A stretch of DNA of 64,000 nt from Porpolomopsis calyptriformis (taxonomy: Eukaryota; Basidiomycota; Agaricomycetes; Agaricales; Hygrophoraceae): contig OX621169.1 in NCBI GenBank assembly GCA_951640195.1, positions 496,001-560,000 on the forward strand, read 5' to 3'. The notes under the pieces are model-generated. The model saw only the letters and a program-made list of their open reading frames with translations, had not been told where the DNA came from and did no database searches. This document shows, piece by piece, positions 1-12,475 of this stretch. Within the stretch, counting starts at the first letter, position 1. Every line of letters begins with the position of its first letter. A program made the translations under genes and the position numbers.

Positions 1-3000
1 AGAGCACCCTCTGGCAAGACTCCCCCTCCTGCTCCCTCTGCTGCCTTCGCTAAAAGGTATACTTCCTTTGCCTTTCTCCTCCTTTCTTACCCGTCTTCTT
101 ACCCATCTTCCATAGGGCGAGGGAGGACAGATTGCCTGCCAGATATCGCCCCCCAGCGCTGCGCGCCTCCTTGGCTTCAGCCACTGATTCCCCCCTCTCG
201 CTCACTCCCACCGCTGTCGATCGCCCTATCCTACCCCCCACTAATCACCCCCCAGGATTCAGGAGGGCAAGGGCAGGCACCCTGCCTTCCAATGTACAAC
301 TCGCCGCACAGCGTTTCGCCGCCGCCTCCAACACCCTCGCCTCCTCCTCCACCACCGACTCCTTCCCTGATCCGTCCCCACAGAGACACTCCCCCGCACT
401 TCCCTCTTCCCACTCTCGCCCCCCTCTCCCCCATGCCTCTACCTCCCTCGCGACCCCCACCGCACCCCCTTCATCCTCCCTCTCAGAACGGAACAGCCGT
501 CTCAGATCAGGTTCGCTCACCCTTCCCCCAGCAGGCCTCTCCAATGCCTTTGGCCCCCCCTTCTTCTCCTCCTCTTGGCTTACTTCCACCAACGGCTCCA
601 ATAACAACGGCTTCCCTGCCCTCGACGAGCTCCGTTCCGTCACCTCCGCCGACTCTGGCACCGACGATTTCGATGTCCATACCCTTGATTATCTCGGTTT
701 AGACGACTCCCACCGTCCTGCTACCATCTCCGAGCTGCGAAACCAGGCTCAGGCCGCTATCGCAGGCAACCTTGCCAATCCCCCTAGATTACGCGCCAGC
801 ACCGTCTCCAACCCATACCGATCTAGACCGTCCGTCAGCACCTCCCTCTTGTCCACCCCTTCGGCTGACGAGGAGGAAGAGTATTTCGATGAATATGATG
901 AATCGTCTTTTACCCATCGTCAACATATGATGACTTACGAGTCCACTGCGGTTAATGCTCTAGATAACCCCTACAATTCTTCTACTTTCGTCGCCAAAGG
1001 ATTCAAGCAAACCGATCACCTCTCTGCCCCAACTAACGGTCTAAGTTCTCGGCCCAGAGCTATATCCGTCGGAAATCTTGATGATCCTATTCGTTCTTTA
1101 CAACGACGTGCCGCCGCCGCGGTCGAGTCCCAGCAGCATCCGTATCTCAACGACTTGGCTCCCGTCTCTTCCACCACAGGTATGTTGAAGATGGACAAGT
1201 CCAGTGGTCGCACCGGTCCTAATGTCCATTTTCCCAACGGAGAACTGACTGGGAATCGTTCCCCTTCTTCTTATTTGATGGCCCCTACTGCTTCCCAGAA
1301 TCGTACTACATCCCCAAAATCGGATATTCCGTCTTCCTCCTTGCAAATACAGACCCCCACTCGTTCTTTGTGGATCGGCAATTTGGATAGTGCGGTGACG
1401 AGCGAGCAGCTCATTCACGTTTTTGCGCCCTACGGTGCCATTGAAAGTTTGAGGCTATTACCTGAAAAGGTCTCCCTCCCCCTCCTCCTTTTCAAAAGCC
1501 CGTTACGTTTATCTTTTTTCTTCTTTCATATTAGGAGTGCGGATTCGTCAATTTTGTCGACCAAGCGGATGCCATCCGTGCCAAGGACGACGTTTTGAAC
1601 CGTCTCGGAGGGAACATCGGTATGCCAAACGGTCAAACGGTACGTATTGGCTTTGGTAAAGCCGACAGCGCGCCCGTTGCGCCTGCGAAGGGGACGACGG
1701 TGACCACTTCTGGTACGGCGAGCCCTGCTGGGTTATCGGGGAAATCTCAGGGTTCGAGTCCTGGCTTGGGCGGGATGGACGCGCAGTTGCAGTCGTCTCC
1801 TACTCGAGCGCTTTGGCTTGGGTCTATACCGTCTACGACGACGCCGGCGACGATATTGAGCGTGTTCAGTCCGTATGGGCCTATTGAATCGGCTAGGGTG
1901 TTGACGCATAAGAATTGCGGGTTCAGTACGTGTTGCACTTTTTGATTCAAGTTGTTAATCTAACTCTCTCCCTTCCTAGTCAATTTTGAGCGTTTGGATG
2001 ATGCAGTTAGGGCCAGGAAGGCGTTGAATGGGCGTGATGTACTTGGAAGCGATGTGGGAGCCATCCGGATTGGGTTTGCAAAAGTGCCCGTGAAGGGTGG
2101 ACAGGATGGCGGTGGGCAAGACGAGAGTCCGAGTGGTACTGTGCAAGGGGTGGGAGATCTGAGTGTGGGAGCCACGATTCATGCGCTGCGGAGCGTGAAG
2201 GGTGCGTCTAGTATTCCGGCTGATCAACAGGTGTTGGGAGGAGCGGTGGAGAACTATCGGTCGAATCTGTTGTTGAATATGATCGGGGCTGGAACACACA
2301 CAGCTGCGTATGTCCCGGATGGGGTTGCTAAGCCTGCTGGATGGGCACCGTCCGTGACGGAGCAGCAGATGATAATGAAAGAGCTTTGTGTGGGGAGTAG
2401 CGATGCTGAAGCTGATATTCAAGCGCTTTCGGGTCTGTAATCCTTCTCTTATTTCTGGTTCTACGTTATTGATCATGAGAGTTGGCTTGAAATATAGAGT
2501 TCCGACCGCCAACGATGTACTACACTACTATTCCGCTTGTCTCGGAGAGACCTCACAATAGACGATGGGATGCTTCCAAATTGCGTGAGTTGAGGAAGAG
2601 GTTGGATTCGGGGACAATGGGTGTGGAAGAGGTTGACCAGGTGGTGACTGATTTTTTGGATGGGGAGATTGTTGATTTGGCTTCTGATTGGCTTGGGAAT
2701 ACGGTAAGTGGTTTGAAAGGAGTTTCATGGTTTTGTTTTTTCATGGTTTCTTTTTTTTCGTTGTCAAGGTCGTTCAAAAGTTGTTTGAGAAATGTTCTTC
2801 GGGGCCTAGATTTGCAATGCTAGAGCGAATCACGCCCCACTTGGCGATGATCGGGATCCACAAGAATGGGACGTGGGCAGCGCAGAAGATTATCGAATGT
2901 GTGCAGACCCCGGAAGAAATTGCGTTGATTGCGCAGAATCTGAGGGCGTATGCGCCACCTCTGTTGCTCGACCAGTTTGGTAATTATGTTGTTCAGTAAG

Positions 3001-4289
3001 TTTCCTTCCTTTTTTTGTATATATAACTCAACGTTTAATGGTGAATGGGTAGATGCTGTCTTCGGTTTGGTCCTCCTGCCAATGATTTTATATTCGATGC
3101 GATTGTCGATCGCATGTGGGAAGTGGCTCAAGGTCGCTTTGGTGCACGGAGCATGAGGGCTTGTCTAGAGAGTCCTCATATCACACTCAGCCAACAACGC
3201 CGTGTGGCAACCGCCGTCATCCTCAACTCGATCCCGCTGGCGACCAACCCGAACGGGGCGCTGTTGCTCACTTGGCTCCTGGACACGTCGAACTTCCCAT
3301 CGCGGTATAATTTGCTGGCCCCACGGTTTACGCCGCATTTGTCACATTTGTGCACTCACAAGTTGGCGTCTCTGACGGTGTTGAGGATCGTTAATCAAAA
3401 GATCGAGCCTGAGGCGTCGACTCAGATCGTCCAGGCGTTGTTCTCGTCACCCGGAGACCACGTGCTCACAGACGTGCTGGGGGACCAAGTGAATGGGGTG
3501 GCGGTGGTTCAGAAGATATTGACGAGCACGTTTATTGACCCTGCTGCGAAGGAGGGGTATATGGAGGCGACGAAGCGGGTGCTGATTGAGTTGAAGGTGA
3601 TTGCGACCCAAGCGTATCGGCGGCTAATTGAGGAGGTTGGGTTGCCTGTGCCAAATTTTCAACCAACGTATACCGGTCATGTCTCGCAACAGGCTGGGCC
3701 GGGGAAGAAGGCCGGCCAGCAGACTGTTGGGGGTAGTGGGGGCGGAGGGTTCGTTGGGATGCCGGGTTTACCGTCTGGGTACCCGTCGAATGACCAGGGA
3801 TTGGCTTCTATGATGGCGGCGTTGCAAATGGGAGGGCAGAATCCGCAGTCTGGGCCACCACAATTGCAGATTGATCCTGGGTACGGAGTGAGTGGGGGAG
3901 GACATAATGGGAGGAGTCGGGTGACGGCATCGACTACGCCCTTCTCTCCTGCATCGGATCCGTTTAACCCGTTCGCGATCAGGTCCCCGGATCTTGTGCC
4001 CAGTCCCAGGCTGAACGTCCGTCGTGGGTTGGCCAGTGCGGGTGGTGCCAGTAATACTGGTGGTAGTGGCGGTAGTGGCGGGACACCCTCGCCGAATATG
4101 GGGATGTCGACGCAAAATGTGACACCTTATGGCGCGACCCAGACGGGAGGTATGCTCGGTATTGGGCAGAGTTCGTATAACGGGATGACGCCACCGCCAC
4201 CGCAGCCACCACCTCCGCCGCATGTTTACCAGGCGTATATGTATCAGGCGTACCAACAGAACCCGAATATGGGGACGTTCCATGCTTGA
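1..4289 (+). CDS. RRM + Pumilio (PUF) RNA-binding protein, Jsn1/Puf1-like; 5' end outside window
   Basis: Predicted exons are 1-56 (partial), 116-1469, 1535-1925, 1980-2432, 2498-2703, 2769-2995 and 3053-4289, all joining in frame. A long Ser/Pro-rich low-complexity N-terminus is followed by two RRMs: RNP2-like SLWIGNL near 1368 with RNP1-like CGFVNF after the intron at 1470-1534, then ALWLGSI near 1808 with CGFINF split by the intron at 1926-1979. PUF helical repeats follow from about 2640 to 3640 (for example NGTWAAQKI, GNYVVQ, NGVAVVQKI), then a Gly/Pro/Gln-rich tail ending with a proline run. RRM plus PUF is the architecture of yeast Jsn1/Puf1 and Puf2, which bind 3' UTRs and control mRNA stability or localisation. 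The 2433/2498 splice uses a weak GTCTGT donor chosen because it alone keeps frame, so that junction is less certain. Confidence 0.88.
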
Positions 4290-5361
4290 AGAGTCTGGAC
4301 GGCAGGACCAAGATACACTGGCCGACTCTCTTGTTTTCTTTCTGATTCCCTCTTTCCTTTTTTTTCTTCCACCCGCTCCACCTCGTACAATCCAGCTCGA
4401 CTCGATGCTCGAACTCGAACTCAAAAATATCATGGACTACACCAAACCACTCACGCTCATCGCATTCATCGCCGCTCCAAGTCTCTCTCTATCTCTCTAA
4501 CTCTATTCCCGTCTGTCTCTCTCTGTCTATTCGTGCCCTCGAGAATCCTCTATCTATAAATATTCGGAATGCGAGAAAGAATGTCAAACGAATATCATCA
4601 TTACGGCCTTTTTTTGGGTAGCGCTCTGGTCTCCCATGATCACAAAAAACTATTCTGTCCCGGCGCCTTCCCTTTTTTTTTCCATTCCCGGAGTAACTTT
4701 TTTTTTTTTTTTTTGTTCGCTGCTTCTCGGACGTGCTCCTCGCTCTATACCATACTCTCACCCTTCATTACCCCCGAGACCCCCTTGGACCCTCGAACCG
4801 GCTGTTGTACGCAACACATTCGCACGTTCCATCGTCCCCTGCGCGCTGTCCCACCACCCCGTCCATCCCAATCACGCTCGTTTTTGAATACTTTCCATTG
4901 TCAAACTACAAAGAAGGACCGACGGCCATCGACTATAATGACTCATCGTTCTTCTTCACCATGCATACACGCACGCACGCACGCACGCACACCATCCACC
5001 AACGATCGCAACGCAAGAGAACAATAACCAACGGAAAAGGAAAGAAAATGACTACCCCTCAGCCCCACTGGCCCTAAAAGAGAAAATATACGGTGTTTGG
5101 CGGTGACCTTTTCTTCTTCTTCTCTTTCTGTCCTTTTTCTTTTCTTCTTCAACTCGTACCCGTATGTGCTTTCTTCTTTCTATTTACTTGACATCCTTTC
5201 TCGGAAAAAAAAAGTATCTTCTTTCCGCCTCTGTTTTTTTTTTTTTTTTTGTGGCGGTTGTATAAATACCTACGTAGCCTTCCCACCCTTTCCCTCTTCC
5301 TCCCCTTCAACTGCCCTGATGACGGAAGGTTTTGTAAAAAGTGTTTGGGTGTTTGATATAA
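4290..5361. other. Intergenic, low-complexity
   Basis: No convincing gene. The stretch holds the probable 3' UTR of the PUF gene, pyrimidine-rich tracts, several poly-T runs (for example near 4688-4714 and 5232-5250) and a short (ACGC)n tract near 4969-4990. An ATG at 5319 and TATA-like AT-rich sequence at 5358-5372 may belong to an upstream exon or promoter of the next gene. Confidence 0.6.
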
Positions 5362-6048
5362 AATATATATATAGATGAGTTTCTCTCGAATATTATAAAA
5401 GCCGATTTTGGGTCACTTGTGGGTGCACGTGAGGTGCTTTACATCATCAGCGTCGTCGTCCTCATCGTTGCCGGAATATACACACAACGATCGTTGAATG
5501 GAAGGATGGGAATGTCATCGTCGAGAGCGGTGAGTAAGGTGTCTAAACAGCTAGCGAAATCTGCTGCACCTTCTGCTACTGGTGCTGGAGCGAGGCCGGG
5601 TGAGCGGAATTTGGATATGGAAGATGAAGGTGCATTATGATTACTGTGTTTTTTTTTGAATGCTAATTGGATGTGGGATAGGTGGTGAGGATCCTCAGTT
5701 TTTGAAAAATTTGAGTCGGATTGGGCCTGTTCGGGTCGGGTCGTCTGTGAGTGTGGGTTCGGGGGGTGTGCTTGGTGGGGTGAGAGAGGAGGTTAGGGAT
5801 GAGGGATTTCGAGGGGTGTCCGCGTTGGGTTTGAGTGAGCTATTGGAGGCGAGGAAGAGAGGGGAGGATGTGGGGAAGCTAGCGGAAAGGTATGGGGTTG
5901 AGGTTGGGAAGGTGGAGAGTGTGGCGAGGTTTGTGACGAATGTGGGTGTGGGTGTTGACTCCAAGGTGAGTTTGTGGGTGACCTGTTTCTGTCTGATTGG
6001 GTGAAGAATGTCTTTCTTCATGTTACTTAGGCTGTGTGGAAAGGATGA
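5362..6048 (+). CDS. Small single-span membrane protein, hypothetical
   Basis: Three exons are supported: up to 5629, 5682-5965 and 6031-6048, with GT-AG introns that keep frame and a TGA at 6046-6048. The visible N-terminal part has one strongly hydrophobic segment (about LYIISVVVLIVAGIY, near 5440-5485), then a basic Ser/Ala-rich linker and a C-terminal predicted helical segment rich in Glu, Leu and Val. The start is unresolved: the frame is open from 5362 but has no ATG before the hydrophobic segment, so an upstream coding exon is likely (an ATG at 5319 is one candidate). I do not recognise the family. A signal-anchored organelle or ER membrane protein is an inference from the single span. 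Confidence 0.6.
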
Positions 6049-6179
6049 GTTGTATGCCACTAAATACAAATAAGGACAAAGTAAGATTAGAATGACGGAA
6101 TCTGACAAAGAGCACGTCCTCACTCACAATTTGGCGTGATCCTGGGCTTTGGTAAGACACTTTTTGGTTACATCGCACG

Positions 6180-8341
6180 ATGGGTAACAGTAGCTCGTCT
6201 TCCGGACGAGGACAACATGATGAAACCGTCGATTTCGGTTATCTCTCACCCCAGGGCGTCTACTCCGGCACCAGAGACTACAACCAGGCTATCGTGTCTC
6301 AGCTGATTTTCGCCCGGAAACTCGCTCCGTTCTACCGTCCGTTGGAGGAGTATGATGAGAAGTGGGATGATGCTCAGATTCTTGCCGCTCGTAAAGAGCT
6401 GCTCGATCCGGATGGGAACCCATCGGAATCTTCGACAGCAACTACCACCACCACCACCACCTTGGCAGCCGCCGCGACTCGTACCGAGCAGGCTGCTGCC
6501 GCTGCCTATCCTAATTGCGGGACGAAGGCGGGCCACTCGAAGCGGTCAAGCGTGCTCAAGGAGCCAAGTAAACCCGAGGCTGCTGTCTACAGAGGTGCCG
6601 TCGAATGTCCAATATGTTTCCTTGTGAGTCTCTGCTCTTCTCTCTATTGCCTACCCCGTTCGTTTTGCGCTCCGCCACGCTCAATTTTGATCACACGCCA
6701 CGCAGTATTACCCCCCAAATATCAATCACTCTCGATGCTGCGATCAGGCGATATGTACGGAATGTTTCGTTCAGATCAAGCGAGCTGAGCCTACCACAAC
6801 ACATCTTGTCTCCGAGCCCGCCGCCTGTCCGTATTGCGTGCAGGACAACTTTGGTGTCGTGTATAGGCCTCCAGTCTGGCGTGCAGGAATCGGAAGCGAA
6901 ACGGTAAGTGTGACACGTACTGTTTATAAATCCCCCCCTTACTCTCTCGCTCTCTTGGGTTATCTAGCTGTCTTCTTTCTGGTCGGACTCTTCAAAAGCC
7001 CCTCAGCCATCTGCCGAAACACACCCAACACATAAACGTCGTCAAAAGAGTTTTGGGGCTGATAGCCCAGAAGTCGTAACGAGTGGTATGTGTGTCTTTC
7101 ACACACACAAAATATTGGATTCGGCTTCCTTACCCATTCGTAGACCAAATTCGACCCGATTGGGAAGCCAAGTTGGCTGCTGTCCGTGCTGCGGTCACAA
7201 GGCGCGCGAACAGACGGATCATTATGCGACAAGTCGGCGATCGTCTGATTCCTGTCGGAATCACTAGCGGCCGGGTGCATCCTATCAGTCCTGAAGAAGC
7301 CCAGAACGAGAACAACGAGGGTGGAGGAAGTAGAAGGTCGAGGAGGCGACAGCAGCAACAGCAGCAACAACAACAACAACAGGAATTCAATCAGTTCTTG
7401 GGTTCCATGGGTCTGGGTGGTCAGGATTTGGAGGAAGTAAGTGGTGGATTCATTGTCTGCAACTTTGTTCGTCTAACTGTGCGCCACAGCTCATGGTCAT
7501 GGAGGCCATGCGACTCTCATTGTTAGATCACGAAGAGCATCTACGACGAGAAGCCGATAATCGAAATGCGAAAGAAGGAACAAGCAGTGGGACTGCTGCT
7601 GCTGTCCCTGAATCATCTTCCTCCCTTGCTGTTCCAATGGACGGTCCATCAAATTCATCCCATCATGCAACGATTTTTAACGACCTTACGCCTTCTTCAT
7701 CTGCTCCCATCTCTTCAGTCGCATCTGCCTCTCGCTCACCTTCGCCAAGGCCATCATCTCATGAGATATCCCACCCTCAAGAACACGCTACCCAATCGAG
7801 TTCTGCTATTCCTACCATACAGCAGCCAGCGAGCTTTCCGTCCTTAAGTCCTATAGCCACAATGCAAGGGAGAAATGATACTGGTATGGTTCGACGGCAC
7901 CACCTGTCGAGTCCACCTCCTTTCACCCCACTAAGTGCAGGAATAGGGACGACGGCCACGGCAAACGCAACATTGGGTTCTGGGGACCCAACCGCGGTAG
8001 GTGTGTGGCAACCCCCGAACGATTCATCCCCGCATGCTGATGGCGGGCCTTCTTCGGTGGATATCGGCACGGCTGGTCAACCTCCTACCATGACGGTGGC
8101 TCCGGATACTGCTGAGGTTGTTGATCTGACTTCAGCGAGCTCAGATCCGTTGTCGTCTATGTCGAAGGAGAATTCGGTTTCGTCGTCGACTGTCCCTGCG
8201 GAGGAAGTATCCGGAAGTATGATGGGGGACTTGAACTCTTTGACTTTGATGCCATCGTCTTCGTCGTCATCATCTCCGGCGAGTACAAGCGGACCAATGA
8301 AAGTCACGGCTTTGCCTTCAATGAACCAGTTAAATGTTTAG
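6180..8341 (+). CDS. SIP5-like zinc-finger (RING-type) protein
   Basis: Five exons: 6180-6623, 6706-6903, 6968-7085, 7144-7436 and 7490-8341, giving 634 residues with every junction in frame. The N-terminus begins MGNSSSS, a possible myristoylation context also seen in Sip5 proteins. Paired cysteine motifs CPIC (end of exon 1) and C-C..C-ECF..CPYC (exon 2) form the RING-like region, followed by RPPVW. Exon 4 holds a basic, polyglutamine stretch (CAG/CAA run near 7349-7380). The C-terminal third is Ser/Pro/Thr-rich and ends near a VVDLTS segment that resembles a SUMO-interacting or acidic motif. Yeast Sip5 links the Snf1 kinase and the Reg1/Glc7 phosphatase in glucose signalling; that role here is by family only. 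A broken partial copy lies at 12476-13882. Confidence 0.85.
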
Positions 8342-9001
8342 GTGATTGGACTACTTGTATTTCTCGTGATCCGCTGCTAAACTCGACGTAGAGAATATAG
8401 GAAACCTCTCTCTCACGGGAGTGGGTTGCGCGCCACGCTACCGGCTGAATTCGCCATTTCAGTGGCCCGTCCCCCCCTCACATGTCTCTCTCCTCGCATA
8501 GTTTTTTTCCATCCTCTGGCCCTTCCTGTAGGGATTATTTCTGTAGCCGATCTAGAAGATATCCATCTTTCTGTCTCTGTCTCCCCTCTCCCCTCTCCCC
8601 TCTCTTATCAACAGCGGTTCACATAATCTATCGAGCCATAACCAGCAAACATCTCTACTCCATATCATATATCGGTTTTTTTTCCTCATGTTGATTTCAA
8701 TCTGACTCTTCATCTCCGTTACTTGTGCGTTCTACTTCAGATACACACCGGACCACGGTGACACATCGCTGACATAAACGTGGCTGCCTGATCTGTGATT
8801 CAAAAGTCTCCTATGTCGTACCAATGTTTCGTTCAAAGTCGCTCGCTCGCACAACTTGTGGAAAGCCTTGACACCTGCCCATCAACTTGAATAATGGAGG
8901 CTGAAATTCCAGAAGTACATCGCAACTGCTTAGATCGCATCAACCATATTTTATAAATCTTGCAGACACGACCTTCGTTGAATTCAGAACACCCAGATAT
9001 C
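8342..9001. other. SIP5 3' flank, truncated NLR 5' end, X1 upstream region
   Basis: About 8342-8720 is the SIP5 3' flank and reappears after the SIP5 pseudogene (13883-13933 and 14962-15235). About 8768-8845 resembles 15245-15325, the region around the start codon of the NACHT-WD gene (shared TCGCTGACATAAAC and ATGTTTC.TTCAAAGT), then breaks off. From about 8850 the sequence matches the upstream region of X2 (from about 11290). No independent gene is seen. Confidence 0.6.
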
Positions 9002-9712
9002 ATGAAATCTCGATTTGTAGCTGACACAGATTCGACACACTATTACTCCTTGGGTGGAGAGTTATTCTGTGCTGTACTCATCAGGGTCTCAAACATTCTG
9101 GATGTCAAGACAAAACTCGGTAAATCTGTCGTTGCTTTCGGCTTACTTTTTATGATGATCTTGGCTAGTTCATGCAGAGATCCCATTGTCCATCCTGCCG
9201 TCAGAGGAACAATCCGAGCTGTCACTTCATATATCTGAATTTTTCCCCCATGATGAAATAGTGGAGATTAGGAAACGCCAGGAAAACGAAACCACCATCT
9301 CTCCCAATGTGTCCATCTCTCCGTCAGGGCCGCTCCTACAGTTTAGCGGCATTGATGTTGGCGTTAGCAAATCGTCATTTTACGGGATTAGCTTGACTGG
9401 TTATCACCGTGACAGTTATCCTGTAGATGTAACCTGGTATGTAATGTTCAGCTTCCCAGATAGACGATGATAGACTCATCCATTATCAGGGCACTCAGTG
9501 ACCCGAAATGCATCTACTACCCGTCACAGATAAAGCTGCTTCTAGTCGTATCAAACAAAGGTTCTTCGCACGCCAGTAGATTCCCTTTCCAGCTACGGGT
9601 TGGACCAATCGCTTTGAGTGCTCAAAGGAATCCCTTTGGGTGTTTCAAATACACCACCCGATTCAAGTCTGACGCGTTTATATTTCATATACATGGGCAA
9701 TTTCACCCTTGA
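9002..9712 (+). CDS. X1: unrecognised three-exon gene, probably C-terminally truncated copy
   Basis: Exons 9002-9119, 9178-9436 and 9490-9712 splice in frame to 199 residues. The same exon phases (1 and 2) occur in X2 and X3. Features: GGELFCAVLI near residue 20, EFFPHDEIVEI in exon 2, and a YPSQIKLLLVV strand-like segment at the start of exon 3. The TGA at 9710-9712 looks like a C-to-T change, because X2 has CGA at the equivalent codon and the frame stays open for about 33 more codons here, matching the C-terminus of X3 (FVGLKAA versus HFGLKRAA). I do not recognise the family and no membrane segment or catalytic motif is evident. Whether X1 is functional is uncertain. Confidence 0.6.
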
Positions 9713-10065
9713 CTAGCGGATGCTGCATTAAATGATGCGCGGGAGAGTACTGTTCCAAAATTCGTTGGACTCAAGGCGGCGGTGGTAGGTTATAAGACAA
9801 TCGAGGAGTGGATGTAGCCTATGAGTTGATTTCAGTTTTCCTGTACCGGTCTTTCTGTCATCCTCTCTGTAAAATTCCTTCTTGCAAACACGGTTGCTAT
9901 AATTCCTGATGTAAACCAGTGTACTTGCCCTTCTCTGTGTTGCGCGCTGCTGAGACTGGCTGAGCCAACCTTTTCAATATTCAGATATTTTCTGGATCAC
10001 ACAAGTGATCTGAGTCGAGAGTATCCCAAAACCCGAGGTATCATCCCATACAGCTACGCGACAAC
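9713..10065. other. Decayed X1 tail and intergenic sequence
   Basis: 9713-9817 is the untranslated remnant of the X1 C-terminus. The rest, up to the X3 stop, contains no ORF or repeat that I recognise. X1 and X3 are convergent here. Confidence 0.5.
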
Positions 10066-10927
10066 TCATGGTTTGACATGTTTGTCATAATTGTCAATGA
10101 AGTCCTTAGCAGCTCTTTTGAGGCCAAAATGGGTAGGTACCACGCTAGGGTTCTGGTCCTCTTCAACAGCTGCCTGAGTGAGGGTCGGTTGATATTCTGT
10201 GGTTACCTGGAAGACCCAGCGAACCACGGGATCCCGCTTCCAAGGCCAGTGAAGGGTAGTCTTTCCACAATGTACACTGATGAACAGTGGTGGGCGTTGG
10301 AGAATAATTCTAAAGGGGAAACTGTTCTCCTGTGTCGTTGCTACGACAACGAGTAGAATTTTTGTTGTTGATGGATAAAATACTCCGATGGGATCTTGGA
10401 ATTGCCTGCAGAACAAGGAGTAGCACCCTCACCCAATGCAGAGTCAAAGCATGTCTATCTCACCATATAATTTCAGGAAGGTCTCGTCTAGGTAGGAGTA
10501 CCCCTTTAAGTGTGATCATGTGGAGTTTGTTCCACACTGATGTCTTTGTGAAACCCACACCCTTAAATTGGACAGACACAGACCCTCCCCCAACCGCCAC
10601 CTCTGGATTTAACGATGTTGAGTTCATGTCCGAGCTGTATAAGACCACAACAGATTCTTCGCCATCAGGAAAGATGCGCGAAATGTCGATTGAGGGCACC
10701 AGGTGTGGGTCCTCTGCCTCGATAGACATGTGAATGTCTGCAGCCTCTTTTTGAAAATGAAAACATCAGTCAGTCCGGATTTCAGGATGAAGAACAAGTG
10801 GTGTCATACTCAAATTGCCTTGGGGTACCATAAAAGATGTCTTTATGAGAACAGCGCAAAACATATGGGGACCCCTTCTGTAGAAGTACACGGAAGCAGG
10901 GTCGATGGAAAAAAGAAAATCCTGCAT
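10066..10927 (-). CDS. X3: unrecognised three-exon gene, intact family member
   Basis: Reverse-strand exons 10927-10810, 10737-10464 and 10405-10066 give 243 residues. Exon 1 is exactly 118 nt, as in X1 and X2, and both introns keep the same phases (1 and 2), so the gene structure is conserved although the protein is strongly diverged. Shared landmarks: FCAVLI in exon 1, FPDGEE versus FPHDEI in exon 2, a conserved Trp codon split by intron 2, then DPIGVFYPSTTKILLVV in exon 3. Because it has no premature stop it is the best reference for the family. Function unknown. Confidence 0.68.
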
Positions 10928-11444
10928 CCTCAGACCTTCAAGTAGCTGAGGTCTCTCTCCCTATGGGAATTTTCTGAAAACTAGCCTTCTCAGCGTGTTT
11001 GCACACTTACATGGTCATCATGTGCCATTCACTTGCTAGTCGTCCTATGTTAAAGATGGAAGGGTGGGCAGCAGCTTAGCAATGCCAGCTTTTTGGCGCT
11101 AAGCTCGTGGAGTGCAAAGTTAGCCATGCTACGTTACTGTCCAAGCCCGAGCTTATTATTTGTATTTGTATTTGTGTCCACTGAGGTGAGTCCCATCCTT
11201 TATCCCACATAGTACCCAACCTCACGTTCCCTCTCTGTAGCACACACCAACAGGTACTACTATTACTTCCACGCTGAGCATATATCAAATAGCTTGCACA
11301 ACTTGTGGCAATCCTTGACACCTGCCCATCAACTTAAACCATGGAGGAAATTCCAGAAGTACATCACAACTGCCTATATTGCATCAACCATATCTTATAA
11401 TCTTGCAGACACGACCTTCGTTGGATTCAGAACACCCAGATATC
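10928..11444. other. Intergenic; upstream region of X2
   Basis: No gene seen. X3 and X2 are divergent across this gap. From about 11290 the sequence is a copy of the X1 upstream region (8850-9001). A (TTTGTA)n-like tract lies near 11159-11174. Confidence 0.5.
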
Positions 11445-12087
11445 ATGAAATCTCGATTTGTAGCTGACATAGATTCGACACACTATTACTCCTTGGGTGG
11501 AGAGTTATTCTGTGCTGTACTCATCAGGGTCGCAAACCTTCTGGATGTCAAGACAAAACTCAGTAAATCTGTCATTGCTTTCAGCTTATTTTTCTTTCAT
11601 TCATGATGATCTTGGCCAGTTCATGCAGAGATCCCATTGTCCATCCTGCCGTCAGAGGAAGAGTCCAAGTCGTCACTTCATATATCTGAATTTTTCCCCC
11701 ATGATAAAATAGTGGAGATTAGGAAACGCCAGGATAACGAAACCACTATCTCTCCCACTGTGTCCATCTCTTCGTCAGGGCCGCTCCTACAGTTTAGCGG
11801 GATTGATGTTGGCATTAGCGAATCATCATTTTACAGGATTAGCTTGACCGGTTATCACCGCGACAGTCATCCTGTAGATGTAACCTGGTATGTAATGTTC
11901 AGCTTCCCAGATAGACGATGATAGACTCATCCATATCAGGGCACTCAGTGACCCAAAATGTATCTACTACCCGTCACAGATAAAGCTGCTTCTAGTGGTA
12001 TCAAACAAAGGTTCTTCGCATGCATCTTCGCGCGCAAGTTGGTTCCCTTTCCAGCTACGCGTTGGGCCAATCGCTTTGAGTGCTTGA
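11445..12087 (+). pseudogene. X2: near-copy of X1 with a different premature stop
   Basis: Exons 11445-11562, 11629-11887 and 11940 onward have the same lengths and phases as X1 and very high nucleotide identity, introns included. An in-frame TGA at 12085-12087 replaces a CAA codon of X1. Beyond it the same frame remains open through the codon where X1 stops (CGA here) to a TGA near 12274. Exon 3 carries a small insertion near 12018-12045 relative to X1. X1 and X2 therefore carry independent lesions. It could still make a 174-residue product. Confidence 0.62.
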
Positions 12088-12475
12088 AGAAACCCCTTTG
12101 GGAGTTTCAAATACACCACCCGATTCAAGTCTGACGCATTTACATTTCATATACATGGGCAATTTCACCCTCGACTAGCGGATGCTGCATTAAATGATGC
12201 GCGGGAGAGTACTGTTCCAAAATTCGTTGGACTCAAGGCGGCGGTGTTAGGTTATAAGACAATCGGGGAGTGAGTTGATTTCAGTTTTCCTGTACTGGTC
12301 TTTCTGTCATCTTATCTGTAAATTTACTTCTTGCAAACATGATTGCCATAATTCCTGTATAATTCCTGCTAGAGGGTAAGCATGTCATTTGAATTTTTTT
12401 TTGGCAGAGTAGGCGACGCCGAGCTCAGCATACTTCCAATAATTCTTGCCACTCATACCACCTCGGCAGTGATCG
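12088..12475. other. X2 3' remnant and spacer
   Basis: 12088-12275 continues the X2 reading frame beyond its premature stop and parallels 9630-9820. The remainder up to the SIP5 duplicate has no gene. It contains a poly-T run near 12393-12403. Confidence 0.5.
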
